From: Treponema sp.
Lineage (GTDB): Bacteria; Spirochaetota; Spirochaetia; Treponematales; Breznakiellaceae
Length of the DNA: 40,978 nucleotides
Assembly: GCA_031261385.1 (NCBI GenBank)
Contig: JAISJS010000117.1
Location: forward strand, 1-40,978
Reading direction: 5' to 3'
Each line of letters opens with the position of its first letter. Position 1 is the stretch's first letter. The notes under the pieces are model-generated. The model made no database searches, had not been told where the DNA came from, and was given only the letters and a program-made list of their open reading frames with translations. The translations under genes were made by a program, and so were the position numbers. Shown here in pieces: positions 1 to 7,806 of this stretch.

Positions 1-399
1 AAGGGCGTCAGGGTGGAATTGGGTAGCCAGTTTTCGGTAAGCGGATTTAATTTCTTCAGGCGTTGCATCGGATTTAATACCCAATAATTCCCAGGGAGAA
101 AGTTCATGGGGGATAGACCCCCGGGCCTTGCTGTTTCCGAAATTGTCATTGGGCAGCCCGGCAGTATGGTAACGTTCCTGCTTATCAGAACTTTCCGGAT
201 TTTCATAATCATCAATTTTCCCGTGATCCTGCCTGAGCTGAACCAAAACTTCCTGAGTCAGATACCCCAACACAATGCCGATAAAGAGCCCCGGGATTCC
301 CCCGATAAGCCCAAAAAGGCCCCCCGCCAGGGGGCCCAGCCACAGATGGTGTTTGATGAAAAATTTTTGTACACGCTGCAAAGGGGGCAAATTGTTCAC
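1..399 (-). CDS. J-domain (DnaJ-like) membrane protein, C-terminus cut off by window edge
   Basis: The minus-strand frame opens at GTG (397-399) and stays open to base 1, giving 133 codons of an incomplete gene. After about 20 residues comes a glycine-rich hydrophobic stretch (about residues 20-50, one hairpin or two short membrane helices), a polar linker, and then a J-domain start: SPWELLGI, EEIKSAYRKLA and the HPD motif in QFHPDAL, the signature that stimulates Hsp70 (DnaK) ATPase. The HPD lies at the window edge, so the rest of the J-domain is missing. It is probably a membrane-anchored DnaK co-chaperone. It follows the upstream gene by 3 nt, so the two are probably co-transcribed. A GGATAA sequence before the GTG is only a weak ribosome site. 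The J-domain call is strong; the partner and cargo cannot be read. Confidence 0.8.
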   Translation of the reverse strand, partial: MNNLPPLQRVQKFFIKHHLWLGPLAGGLFGLIGGIPGLFIGIVLGYLTQEVLVQLRQDHGKIDDYENPESSDKQERYHTAGLPNDNFGNSKARGSIPHELSPWELLGIKSDATPEEIKSAYRKLATQFHPDAL

Positions 400-402
400 G
401 TT

Positions 403-2196
403 TTATCCGCGCTGGGCGGCAAGAAATATAAGCGAAAGAATAAAAAACACCGCTATCCCAACGATAAAGACCACCAGTGCAAGGGAAAATCCCAGGGAAA
501 TCACCGCCCAAATTCCCAGCGTGTTAAGAAGATTGCGGTACAGCAGGGTCAGCCCGTTGAAAACCAGGGGCAGTATGGGAAGCATCGGGATAAAAATATA
601 GCGGGGCCGCTTTTTTGCCCGGAAACGCCAGCCTATGATGATCGACAGAATCGCCATGGGGAGGAAAAACAGCGGGAAACTCAGACGATTAAGAATCTCC
701 GCTTCAAAAACTTCGGGGATGTAACCGGCACGTTTAAGATTTTGCGATGCACTCATCAGTTCGCTCATCTGAAGGTTTTCAAGTCCCCTTCGTACCCGGG
801 TAAGGAGGAGAAAATCATTGTACTTGAGGTTCAGCATCAGTTGGGCGCCCCCGGCATTGCCTGTCCGGCTATTGTTTTGTCCCGTGCCGGTTACAACAGG
901 TTCCCAGCGCCGGTTCCGGTCATTGCGATCCAGGGCCCGCATCAGAATCAGCACACGGTTCTCGCCGTCCAGGGTTATGGGGAGAATCTTTGCGTAGGGA
1001 GCTTCAAGCCGGGAAAGCAGTCTGCCGCTGCCGTCAAAGGTCAGGTATTCAAGTCCAATCCCGTATGAATAATCCGAAAAGGTTGAGAGGCTGGTAAACC
1101 GCAGCACCCCCCGTCCGGTTCCCACAGGAAGGGAGAACACCGCGCCGGTAAGAATCTCCCCAAGAGACAGTTCCATTTCTTCGATAAAAAAGGCAGCTTC
1201 TTTTGTCCCTTTCTCGCTGGCGGCAAGAAAATGCGCCGCATCGGGATCATTGGGGGTTAATTCGGAAAGTTCCTGAAAAATGTAAAACGCCAGAATCCAG
1301 TCGCCCGAAACCATCGCCTCATAGCCGGATCGTTTTAAGCGAAAAATCGAGAAAAGTTCGTTTTCACGGGAATTGGGGGATACTGATTCGATGGCGTTCC
1401 AGGCCCTGCCGGCAAGCCGGGCGGCGCTTGCCGCCTCGGGGCTTCCCTCTTTTGCCAGGCGCCCTGCCAGAGTTGCAAGCCAATGCGCGTCAAAGGGGCG
1501 CTCCTCCTGTAACGCGGCTTCTCCCATAGTCAGGGCGTCGATTGCGACAAGCGGCTGTCCCTGGCCGGGCAATGCCGAAACATCGGCGCGCCGGGTTTCC
1601 ACAGCCTCGGTCCGGGATGCGGCAAGCGCCGCCTCTTCTTCAAAACGATATGTTTCAAGCTGAATGGAAATTTCGGTTTTGATCTTCTCCATCTCGGGAC
1701 TGTTTTCCCATATCCGTTCGCAAATGGCGGAAAATTGGGCGGCCTCCAGCCATTCGCCCGCCTTGCTGTGACTCTGCGTCTGTTCCTTTGCCAGCCGGTA
1801 CAGGTTCCCCTGATAGCGCATATTCTCCTCAGAATCCCTTACCACAGGCAGAACCAGAAAAAAGAGAAGGCCGTATACGGCGGCGGCGCAGATGCTGGTA
1901 ATAATCGGGCCCTTAACCCGCTGGAAAAACTGCGGTGAAAACCGGGCATACTCCTCCTCCAAATCCGAAGGTTGTCCAAAGGGGATGACCAGCGCCGACA
2001 TTGCCAGGGCGGGGAAAAGGGTAAGTACGTCCAGCAGGCCCCGGATAAGCCGCCAGTTCCGGGAAAAAAGCGGGATAGGCGCCGTCTCACCGGGAAAAAT
2101 AAACCGGAACCCCATAATAATAAGACCGGCGAGAATCATGTAGATGATAAAAATCCCCGGCGGGGAAAAGATTGTTTCTTTATTAATCTTCTTCAT
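403..2196 (-). CDS. Large membrane protein, LptF/LptG permease-like ends with a helical insert (tentative)
   Basis: 597 residues. The N-terminus has a membrane segment (about residues 12-35), one or two more near 50-75, and another near 95-120. A soluble, helix-rich TPR-like region follows (about 130-340). Then comes a beta-rich stretch (about 345-450) and a C-terminal set of three membrane helices beginning with EAEILNRLSFPLFFLPMA. The pattern of three N-terminal helices, beta domain and three C-terminal helices, with an E...R.sFPl entry to the last helices, resembles LptF/LptG permeases that move lipid across the envelope. This assignment is by pattern only, and the long helical insert is unusual for that family. 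The start overlaps the upstream gene's stop by 14 bp, so the two are translationally coupled. It could equally be a spirochaete-specific membrane protein. Confidence 0.6.
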   Translation of the reverse strand: MKKINKETIFSPPGIFIIYMILAGLIIMGFRFIFPGETAPIPLFSRNWRLIRGLLDVLTLFPALAMSALVIPFGQPSDLEEEYARFSPQFFQRVKGPIITSICAAAVYGLLFFLVLPVVRDSEENMRYQGNLYRLAKEQTQSHSKAGEWLEAAQFSAICERIWENSPEMEKIKTEISIQLETYRFEEEAALAASRTEAVETRRADVSALPGQGQPLVAIDALTMGEAALQEERPFDAHWLATLAGRLAKEGSPEAASAARLAGRAWNAIESVSPNSRENELFSIFRLKRSGYEAMVSGDWILAFYIFQELSELTPNDPDAAHFLAASEKGTKEAAFFIEEMELSLGEILTGAVFSLPVGTGRGVLRFTSLSTFSDYSYGIGLEYLTFDGSGRLLSRLEAPYAKILPITLDGENRVLILMRALDRNDRNRRWEPVVTGTGQNNSRTGNAGGAQLMLNLKYNDFLLLTRVRRGLENLQMSELMSASQNLKRAGYIPEVFEAEILNRLSFPLFFLPMAILSIIIGWRFRAKKRPRYIFIPMLPILPLVFNGLTLLYRNLLNTLGIWAVISLGFSLALVVFIVGIAVFFILSLIFLAAQRG

Positions 2197-3142
2197 CGGC
2201 GCGCCTTTTTGCCAGATACACCAGAATGCTGTAGAGGTCTACCAAAACCCCGAAAAAGCAAAAAACCAGGGGGACCGTCCATGACAGGGGAAAACGGTTT
2301 CCGAGAAACGATGCAAAAAGATCCTGTGTCTCCGGGGAATTTAAAAAAGTTTCCGCCGCCAGAATGCCCCGGAAGGCAAGAGCCCCCAAAAAAAGGTTCG
2401 CCAGGGGCCAGTGACTCAAACGAAGCACAAAACCCAGGCTGGCAAGCAGAAAAATCACCGACCCCGCATAAATAAGAAAGGGGATAACCCCCTCCCTGAG
2501 CCGTGACTCAAACTGCCTGGCGCTCAGAGAAAAATCTATAGCTATGCTTTTTAAAAACCACGGCGATTCATCCCGAAACGGGACCGGCGGCAGGCTGAGG
2601 ATACTGTTGTCCGGGCCAACGGGCTGTTCCTGGTAGACCAGTTGGCGGCCGGGAATAGCAGCTGCCCGCGGCCCGCGGACATCTGTCGGTTCTCCAAGGA
2701 GCACAATCGCGTTATCCCCCTGCATCAAAATAAGCCCGGGCCCGCCCAGCGGTTTTTGGGTATCGCGGGCAGGCGGCATAGTTCCAAGCCGGTCAAGGCC
2801 CAGCGACACGGCAAAACTGAATCCCAGAATAAAAACGATGATGGCGATAACGGCAACAGGGGTAAACAGCGGCCGCTTCCGGGCCCGGCGGTTTGTGAAT
2901 GAGGGTATTCCTGTCAATCTTCTATCAGAATAGCTTAAACCCAGCAGTATGGAAAAATAGACGGCAAAAGGCAGCGCCCACCGGGCGGCGGAGATAAATT
3001 CCGGCAGCATTGCCTCCGGCCGCGCAGGCAAAACCCGCGCCCAATCAATGCGCAGGCCAACGTATCGCAGGCCCGCCGCCGAAATGAACAATACGGCAAA
3101 GCAGAGACTTAAAAAAAGCGCCAGCCGGGCCAAATTTTTCAC
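2183..3142 (-). CDS. Polytopic membrane protein of unknown function
   Basis: 319 residues starting at GTG (3140-3142). It has an N-terminal hydrophobic segment (about 5-27), two further segments around 55-70 and 92-117, a mainly soluble stretch (about 120-215) containing the run DNAIVLLGEPTDVRG, and about three helices in the last 100 residues, ending in a charged tail. I recognise no family. It sits upstream of and overlaps the LptF/G-like gene, so both probably serve the same envelope process; this is inference from context. A possible promoter is TTGCAT, 17 nt, TAGGCT, 6 nt before the GTG. That would make the mRNA leaderless, but the -10 is poor. Confidence 0.6.
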   Translation of the reverse strand: MKNLARLALFLSLCFAVLFISAAGLRYVGLRIDWARVLPARPEAMLPEFISAARWALPFAVYFSILLGLSYSDRRLTGIPSFTNRRARKRPLFTPVAVIAIIVFILGFSFAVSLGLDRLGTMPPARDTQKPLGGPGLILMQGDNAIVLLGEPTDVRGPRAAAIPGRQLVYQEQPVGPDNSILSLPPVPFRDESPWFLKSIAIDFSLSARQFESRLREGVIPFLIYAGSVIFLLASLGFVLRLSHWPLANLFLGALAFRGILAAETFLNSPETQDLFASFLGNRFPLSWTVPLVFCFFGVLVDLYSILVYLAKRRADEED

Positions 3143-3228
3143 TCTATAAGCCTACCACGCGGCAAGCGCTAATGCAAGTCGTTAGATTTTGTCCATAACG
3201 GAGAAAATCTCCTTTGCTTTTCAACATC

Positions 3229-3237
3229 TTATCCACA
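3229..3237 (+). promoter_or_regulatory. DnaA-box-like site TTATCCACA
   Basis: An exact match to the classical DnaA box. It lies in the longer sequence AACATCTTATCCACA (3223-3237), which recurs with one change at 3444-3458. Known: DnaA binds TTWTNCACA in origins and some promoters. Whether it is used here is not shown by the sequence. Confidence 0.5.
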
Positions 3238-3449
3238 AGTCAAATTATGCAATACTCACAATTTTTGTAGTTTTTTTGATTGTAAGGGCAAATTTTAATT
3301 ACCGATGCAATTTATTCCAATAAAATAACACGGTAACTCTATATATTATAAGGAATTAGATGAATGTCAACGCTTCGTCATGTAATGGAAAAAATAAACC
3401 TGTATAAAAATGGATACATAGCGCAGGTTGTTCAGATATTATTAACATC

Positions 3450-3458
3450 TTTTCCACA
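3450..3458 (+). promoter_or_regulatory. Second DnaA-box-like site TTTTCCACA
   Basis: Matches TTWTNCACA. It is the end of a 15-bp direct repeat (3444-3458) that agrees with 3223-3237 at 14 of 15 positions. Both sites face the same way and flank an AT-rich stretch of about 200 bp. Confidence 0.45.
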
Positions 3459-3500
3459 GAACATGCGAAACAATTGTTTATTATGGATTTTAACCGAAGC

Positions 3501-4052
3501 TTACCCGAGAAAAACCTGTCCGGCGTTATCAATGGCAAGAATAGTCTTACACTCCGAACAGCGGAACCGTCCCGGCTTGAGTGCTTTGAGTTTCTTTGAG
3601 CAGATGGGGCAGGCAAAAACCTTGGGGAACAGAGAGACAGACTCCGACGAAGATCCGCTGCGGAAAAAGTTAACGGAATCATCCAGGTTATCTTTGATGT
3701 TGAAAAATTGGGAGAACCCGAGCAGCTGGAAGACTTCGTAAACTTTGGGCTGTATTTCAAGGAGTACCAAATCCCCGCCCCGGGGTTTTACCGATTTGAG
3801 AAAAGCGGTAAAAGATCCAATGCCGGTGGAGGAGACATAGTTAAGGCCTCCGCACTGGAAAACAAGGCGGATGAACCCCCCCTCAATAGCCTTTTGAACC
3901 CTCTTCTGAAAATAATTGGAATTATATGTGTCAATGTAACCGGTAAGATACAGGACAAGACAACCCTCAACTTCACTTACCTTTTGAAGCTTTATTTTGA
4001 GGCTCTCATCTTTCTCGTCGTCAAATCCGGGAACGATATCATTATTTGTCAT
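3501..4052 (-). CDS. STAS-domain anti-sigma factor antagonist-like protein with C-terminal zinc ribbon
   Basis: 183 residues. A STAS domain covers about residues 18-125, with the conserved loop YVSSTGIGS (72-80) carrying the serines that partner anti-sigma kinases phosphorylate in the SpoIIAA/RsbV family. It is followed by a linker and a C-terminal zinc ribbon with paired cysteines, ACPICSKK and RCSECKT. Known family role: a partner-switching protein whose binding to a kinase depends on serine phosphorylation. No kinase or phosphatase partner gene is adjacent, so the partner is unknown. A GGAAG ribosome site lies 4 nt before the ATG. The added zinc ribbon is not part of the standard family architecture. 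Confidence 0.85.
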   Translation of the reverse strand: MTNNDIVPGFDDEKDESLKIKLQKVSEVEGCLVLYLTGYIDTYNSNYFQKRVQKAIEGGFIRLVFQCGGLNYVSSTGIGSFTAFLKSVKPRGGDLVLLEIQPKVYEVFQLLGFSQFFNIKDNLDDSVNFFRSGSSSESVSLFPKVFACPICSKKLKALKPGRFRCSECKTILAIDNAGQVFLG

Positions 4053-4245
4053 GACGCTTCCTTACATTCATAATCCGTTCGCTCATAACAGATTATTCCA
4101 TATTCACCAACTAGATTCAATATCGGCAGTTAGCCTATCTTCACATGATACCCATTTGATAACTTTTTGTCAACAGGTTTACCATCGTAATCACACCCCT
4201 TACTAACCAGTATATTACAGATTATGAAATTAACAATATTTTTGG

Positions 4246-4251
4246 TATAAT
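4246..4251 (+). promoter_or_regulatory. Promoter -10 box for the trmJ-like gene
   Basis: TATAAT ends 5 nt before the ATG at 4257, so transcription would start at or next to the start codon. No good -35 is seen (TTATGA at 4222-4227 is weak), and there is no Shine-Dalgarno sequence. Confidence 0.55.
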
Positions 4252-4256
4252 AATAT

Positions 4257-5045
4257 ATGGTTTTATCTGATTTTATGATTATCCTTTGCCGGCCTTCCGA
4301 GCCGGGGAACGTGGGGGCCGTGTGCCGGGCGATGAAAAATATGGGCCTTTCCCGCCTGCGGATAGTCTTGCCCCGGAAAGCCGAATTGCCCCCCGGTTTA
4401 CCGCCCCAGGCGGCGCTTGATCAGGGGCTCCTCCGGGCCAGGGCGGTCCATGCGGAGGATGTATGGGAAAATGCCCGGTTTTTTGATTCCCTGGACGAGG
4501 CGGCGGCGGACTGCTCCCTGCTGATTGGAACCACCCGGCGGCGGGGCCGTCACCGGAAAAACGTCACCCTGGACCCGGTCAGCCTTATGTCCTGGCTCAA
4601 GGAGCGTTTGCCCTCCGGACCCATAGCCCTTGTTTTTGGTAACGAACGCACAGGATTGGAGGATGCAGAGCTGGATCTCTGTAATATTGCCTCTCATGTC
4701 CCCGTGTCAGCCGACTTTCCGTCATTGAACCTCTCCCATGCCGTGCAAATTTACGCCTATGAACTTTTTAAAACCTTCGGCCTCCCTGCCCAACGGGACG
4801 GCGCCGGCCCGGATGGAATAAAAGGGGAATGGATACCCCTGGACAGGTCCCGTGTTGACACGTTAACCGCCGAAATTACCAATACACTTGAATCGCTGGG
4901 GTTTTACAAAAACCCCGGCAGGGAGGAGCAGGCCCGGTTTCTTAGAGACCTGATTTCCCGGGCCGGCCTGACCGGGCGGGAAGGGAAATATTTCAGCGAT
5001 ATTCTGTGTAAATCTGCCCGCCTGCAGTATCAAAATGAGGGATAG
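4257..5045 (+). CDS. trmJ: tRNA 2'-O-methyltransferase, TrmJ/TrmH (SPOUT) family
   Basis: 262 residues, normal length for TrmJ. The N-terminus has the SPOUT motif PSEPGNVGAVCRAMKNMGL (motif 1). The S-adenosylmethionine-binding knot follows: ALVFGNERTGLED (about 123-136, motif 2) and SLNLSHAVQIYAYELF (about 157-172, motif 3). The C-terminal helical extension (about 190-262) is typical of TrmJ and separates it from the shorter TrmL. Known role: methylates the 2'-OH of nucleotide 32 in certain tRNAs, in the cytoplasm. The exact substrate is an inference. It is the first gene of the plus-strand block leading to SRP RNA and dnaX. The -10 box directly before the ATG suggests a leaderless transcript. 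Confidence 0.85.
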   Translation: MVLSDFMIILCRPSEPGNVGAVCRAMKNMGLSRLRIVLPRKAELPPGLPPQAALDQGLLRARAVHAEDVWENARFFDSLDEAAADCSLLIGTTRRRGRHRKNVTLDPVSLMSWLKERLPSGPIALVFGNERTGLEDAELDLCNIASHVPVSADFPSLNLSHAVQIYAYELFKTFGLPAQRDGAGPDGIKGEWIPLDRSRVDTLTAEITNTLESLGFYKNPGREEQARFLRDLISRAGLTGREGKYFSDILCKSARLQYQNEG

Positions 5046-5077
5046 CTTTCCCGGTCAATAATTGGTATTATTTTACT

Positions 5078-5187
5078 GCCCCGCAGTCAGGAACCATGCG
5101 AGGAGAGACCGCCCAACCCCGCCAGGTCCGGAAGGAAGCAACGGCAAGTGGTTTTCTTCTGCGCCGTGGCCTCCCTGTCTGCGGGGC
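5078..5187 (+). ncRNA. ffs: Signal recognition particle RNA, small bacterial (4.5S) type
   Basis: The core CCAGGTCCGGAAGGAAGC, with its GGAA tetraloop and flanking conserved internal loops, is the SRP54 (Ffh) binding helix. The ends 5078-5086 (GCCCCGCAG) and 5179-5187 (CTGCGGGGC) pair perfectly and close a single long hairpin of about 110 nt. It acts with Ffh in co-translational targeting of membrane and exported proteins. A -10 box TATTAT (5066-5071) sits about 6 nt before the 5' end, with no clear -35. The position just before dnaX-ebfC-recR is a widely seen bacterial arrangement. Confidence 0.95.
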
Positions 5188-5201
5188 GTATTGATAAAGG
5201 C

Positions 5202-5230
5202 TTACAAAAAAACCTCCCGGTGAGTATACT
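5202..5230 (+). promoter_or_regulatory. dnaX promoter, likely leaderless
   Basis: TTACAA (5202-5207), a 17-nt spacer, then TATACT (5225-5230), 6 nt before the ATG of dnaX. A start 6-7 nt after the -10 places the first transcribed base at the ATG. There is no GGAG-type ribosome site at a usable distance. Confidence 0.6.
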
Positions 5231-5236
5231 ATAAAT

Positions 5237-6811
5237 ATGGCAGATACAGCGGCCGGTAACTATGAAGTAACCGCCACAAAACGGCGCCCCAAAACCTTTG
5301 ACGAGCTGGCGGGGCAGGAATTTGTTGTTTCAACCCTGAAAAATTCCCTGGAAAGCGGGAAGATTGCCCATGCCTACCTTTTTTCCGGGCCGCGGGGCTG
5401 CGGTAAAACCAGCGCCGCCCGAATCCTCGCCCGGTCGCTGAATTGTGAAAAAGGCCCCACCGCCAGTCCCTGCGGGGTATGTGCAAATTGCCATGAAATC
5501 AGCCAGGGTTCCAGCATGGACGTCATCGAAATTGACGGGGCTTCCAATAACGGCGTTGAAAGTGTGCGCCAGATCAAAGACGAAGTTCTTTTCCCCCCCA
5601 ACTCAGGGAAGTACAAAGTTTATATCATCGACGAAGTCCACATGCTTTCCCCCAGCGCCTTTAACGCCCTCCTAAAAACCATTGAGGAACCGCCGCCGTA
5701 TATTGTTTTTATTTTTGCAACTACGGAACGCCACAAGGTTCCCGCGACGATCAAAAGCCGTTGTCAGCAATTTGCCTTCCGGCTGATCCCCATCGAAATG
5801 ATTCGGGACATCCTGAAAAAAGTCTGCGCCGAAAACGGCATACAGGCCGAGGATGACGCCCTGTTCTGGATTGCCCGCGAATCTACCGGCAGCCTCCGTG
5901 ACGCCTTTACCCTTTTTGATCAGGTGGCGGCGTTTTCCGGCGGGCATATCCGGAGTCAGCTTATACGAGAAAAGCTCGGCCTTGTCGGGCTCGAAAAACT
6001 TAACAGCCTGGCAGAGGCCTGCGCCGCCAACGATACCCCGGCGGCTTTCACTCAGATCGATGAACTTCTTTCGCAGGGAGTTGCCATTGAGCAGTTCATC
6101 ATCGATCTGGCAGGGTATTATCGGAGCCTGCTCCTCCTGAAAAACGGCGTCACCCGTGAAAGCCTGCTCGGTTACAGCGCCGATCTTTTTTCCGCCAAAG
6201 TTCTCGACGGCCTTGATTCGATACGGCTTGAACAGGCCCTCCAGCTCCTCCTTACCTGTTACCGCGATATCCGTTATTCGGTCTCACCGCGCTTTGAACT
6301 TGAAGCAGCGGTCTCCAAACTTTCATGGCTTACCCGCTGGGTAACACCTGCGGAACTCAAGATGGCAGTTGACGGGGCGCGGCAGGCGCTTTCAACAGGA
6401 TCGACCGGATCGGGGGGAGGCGTATCAAACCGCCCTTTAGTACAGGGGGTTAACGGCCCCCCTGCAGCCGCAGGATCCCAGGCAGGTGCCCGGAATACTG
6501 CGGCGAGTCCAGCACAGATGCAAACCGATCATTCCCATAACACGTATGCCCCGGGCGAGATCCGCTCATTATCCGAAGATTTTCAGCGTATGATTGCCCG
6601 GAAAGCCCAGGGTCAAAATGAAATAACAGATGATGATGACGATCCGCCCTGGCGGAGTAAATTTTCCGGGAATGAAGAAGGCAATGCGCCGGAACAGGCG
6701 GCTTTTCCACAGCAAAACGAAATAAACCCCCAGGTACAAACGGTGCTCCGTGTGTTTCCGGGATCGATAGAAATGACAGATGGAGCAGACGATGAACATC
6801 AATCCTTTTGA
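5237..6811 (+). CDS. dnaX: DNA polymerase III subunit gamma/tau (clamp loader ATPase)
   Basis: 524 residues. AAA+ ATPase with Walker A GPRGCGKT (51-58), a four-cysteine zinc module (C70, C79, C82, C85), Walker B IIDEVHML (130-137), sensor 1 ATTERHK and the arginine-finger SRC motif (KSRCQQF) just after it. Clamp-loader domains II-III extend to about residue 370. A low-complexity Gly/Ser/Pro/Gln linker and a short acidic tail (ITDDDDDPPW) follow, where longer tau proteins carry the polymerase- and helicase-binding domains. Known role: loads the beta clamp during replication. The protein is intermediate in length; I see no clear frameshift signal for a separate gamma form and do not claim one. 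The 3' end overlaps ebfC by 20 bp. Part of the conserved dnaX-ebfC-recR cluster. Confidence 0.95.
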   Translation: MADTAAGNYEVTATKRRPKTFDELAGQEFVVSTLKNSLESGKIAHAYLFSGPRGCGKTSAARILARSLNCEKGPTASPCGVCANCHEISQGSSMDVIEIDGASNNGVESVRQIKDEVLFPPNSGKYKVYIIDEVHMLSPSAFNALLKTIEEPPPYIVFIFATTERHKVPATIKSRCQQFAFRLIPIEMIRDILKKVCAENGIQAEDDALFWIARESTGSLRDAFTLFDQVAAFSGGHIRSQLIREKLGLVGLEKLNSLAEACAANDTPAAFTQIDELLSQGVAIEQFIIDLAGYYRSLLLLKNGVTRESLLGYSADLFSAKVLDGLDSIRLEQALQLLLTCYRDIRYSVSPRFELEAAVSKLSWLTRWVTPAELKMAVDGARQALSTGSTGSGGGVSNRPLVQGVNGPPAAAGSQAGARNTAASPAQMQTDHSHNTYAPGEIRSLSEDFQRMIARKAQGQNEITDDDDDPPWRSKFSGNEEGNAPEQAAFPQQNEINPQVQTVLRVFPGSIEMTDGADDEHQSF

Positions 6812-7139
6812 TATTTTAAAAAACGCCGAAAAAATTCAGGAACAAATGGGCGCCTTCCAGGAAAAGCTTGGAACCATACGCGTAACGGGATCAGCCGGAG
6901 GCGGCATGGTCGAGGTAGACATCAACGGCAAAATGGAAGTTCTTGCCGTGCGGATTGCGCCGGAAGCGGTCGATGCAAAAGATATTGATATGCTCCAGGA
7001 CCTGGTAGCGGCGGCCTTTACCAGCGGCATGGAAAAAATTCGGGAACAAACAAGTCAGGAAATGGGCGCCATGGCCGGCGGCCTGGGAATTTCCGGTATA
7101 CCCGGCTTAAACGGCGCAGGTTTTCCGGGGCAGCCGTGA
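6792..7139 (+). CDS. ebfC: Nucleoid-associated protein, YbaB/EbfC family
   Basis: 115 residues from the ATG at 6792. A GGAG site (6782-6785) lies 6 nt before it, which favours this start over the in-frame ATG at 6780. The N-terminal helix (FDILKNAEKIQEQMGAFQEKL), the small beta sheet (GGMVEVDINGKMEVLAVRIAPEAV) and the C-terminal helix (MEKIREQTSQEMGAMAGG) match the tweezer-like dimer of the YbaB/EbfC family. The spirochaete member in Borrelia binds DNA and coats the nucleoid. The tail is Gly/Pro-rich. It lies between dnaX and recR with overlaps on both sides, the classic order. Confidence 0.93.
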   Translation: MNINPFDILKNAEKIQEQMGAFQEKLGTIRVTGSAGGGMVEVDINGKMEVLAVRIAPEAVDAKDIDMLQDLVAAAFTSGMEKIREQTSQEMGAMAGGLGISGIPGLNGAGFPGQP

Positions 7140-7747
7140 ACATTAATGCCCTGGACCGGCTGACGGCGCTTCTTTCCAAATTGCCGGGGGTCGGGAAAAA
7201 AAGCGCCGGACGTATGGTCTACCACATCCTCGACGGAGATCCCGGTTACGCCCAGACGCTTGCCGCAGAATTGGCGGGACTGCACCAGGCGATCCTCCGC
7301 TGCGGTATCTGCGGCGGCTTCACCGAAACCGATCCTTGCCCCATCTGCTCCGATACAAGCCGTGATCAATCGGTTATTTGCGTTGTTGAACGGGCGCAGG
7401 ACATCAGAATAATAGAGGAATCCCGTGAGTTTCGCGGACTCTTTCATGTACTCGGCGGACTCATTGCGCCCCTTGAAGGAATAGGCCCCGGCAGCCTCAG
7501 CATAGGACGGCTTCTGGGTCGCCTTAAAACCGGAAAAGTCCGCGAGTTGATCCTGGCGCTGAACCCCACCATCGAAGGCGACACCACCGCCCTGTATCTG
7601 CAAAAACTTTTAAAGGATATAAAAACAAGCGATAATTTAAATATCGAAATCACCCGCCTTGCCTCGGGCCTCCCCGTGGGCGGTGATCTTGAATACACCG
7701 ACCGGCTTACCTTGTCGCGGAGTTTCAGGAGCAGGGTCAGATTTTAA
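7136..7747 (+). CDS. recR: Recombination mediator protein RecR
   Basis: 203 residues, standard length. It starts at GTG (7136) overlapping the ebfC stop (GTGA), so translation is coupled. An N-terminal helix-hairpin-helix contains LPGVGKKSAGRM. A C4 zinc finger (C56, C59, C68, C71; CGICGGFTETDPCPIC) is followed by a Toprim domain (about 79-175) with VVERAQDI and LALNPTIEGDTTALYL, and a C-terminal Walker-B-like part (RLASGLPVGGDLEYTD). Known role: with RecO (and RecF) it loads RecA on SSB-coated single-stranded DNA in gap repair. All expected motifs are intact. Confidence 0.96.
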   Translation: MNINALDRLTALLSKLPGVGKKSAGRMVYHILDGDPGYAQTLAAELAGLHQAILRCGICGGFTETDPCPICSDTSRDQSVICVVERAQDIRIIEESREFRGLFHVLGGLIAPLEGIGPGSLSIGRLLGRLKTGKVRELILALNPTIEGDTTALYLQKLLKDIKTSDNLNIEITRLASGLPVGGDLEYTDRLTLSRSFRSRVRF

Positions 7748-7771
7748 GCGGTAGTTTCAAAATTACCTCAG

Positions 7772-7800
7772 TTGCCTCTGCTTTCCCCTTATGCTATAAT
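7772..7800 (+). promoter_or_regulatory. Promoter of the double prolyl isomerase gene, likely leaderless
   Basis: TTGCCT (7772-7777), 17-nt spacer, consensus TATAAT (7795-7800), then 6 nt to the ATG at 7807. There is no ribosome site between the -10 and the ATG. Confidence 0.7.
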
Positions 7801-7806
7801 TAAACT

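Larger units (their letters stand above)
3143..3500. other. AT-rich intergenic region without a gene
   Basis: 358 bp lie between the 5' end of the leftward membrane gene and the 3' end of the leftward STAS gene. No convincing reading frame is present; the plus-strand frame from 3364 runs antisense into the STAS gene and looks like a shadow. The region contains two DnaA-box-like sites (described separately) and between them a strongly AT-rich stretch (about 3240-3370) with TATATATTATAA. Confidence 0.6.

Noticed and set aside
106..1068. Long plus-strand frame opposite the membrane genes
   Set aside because: Antisense to two genes with clear membrane and J-domain features; no domain or ribosome site, so a shadow.
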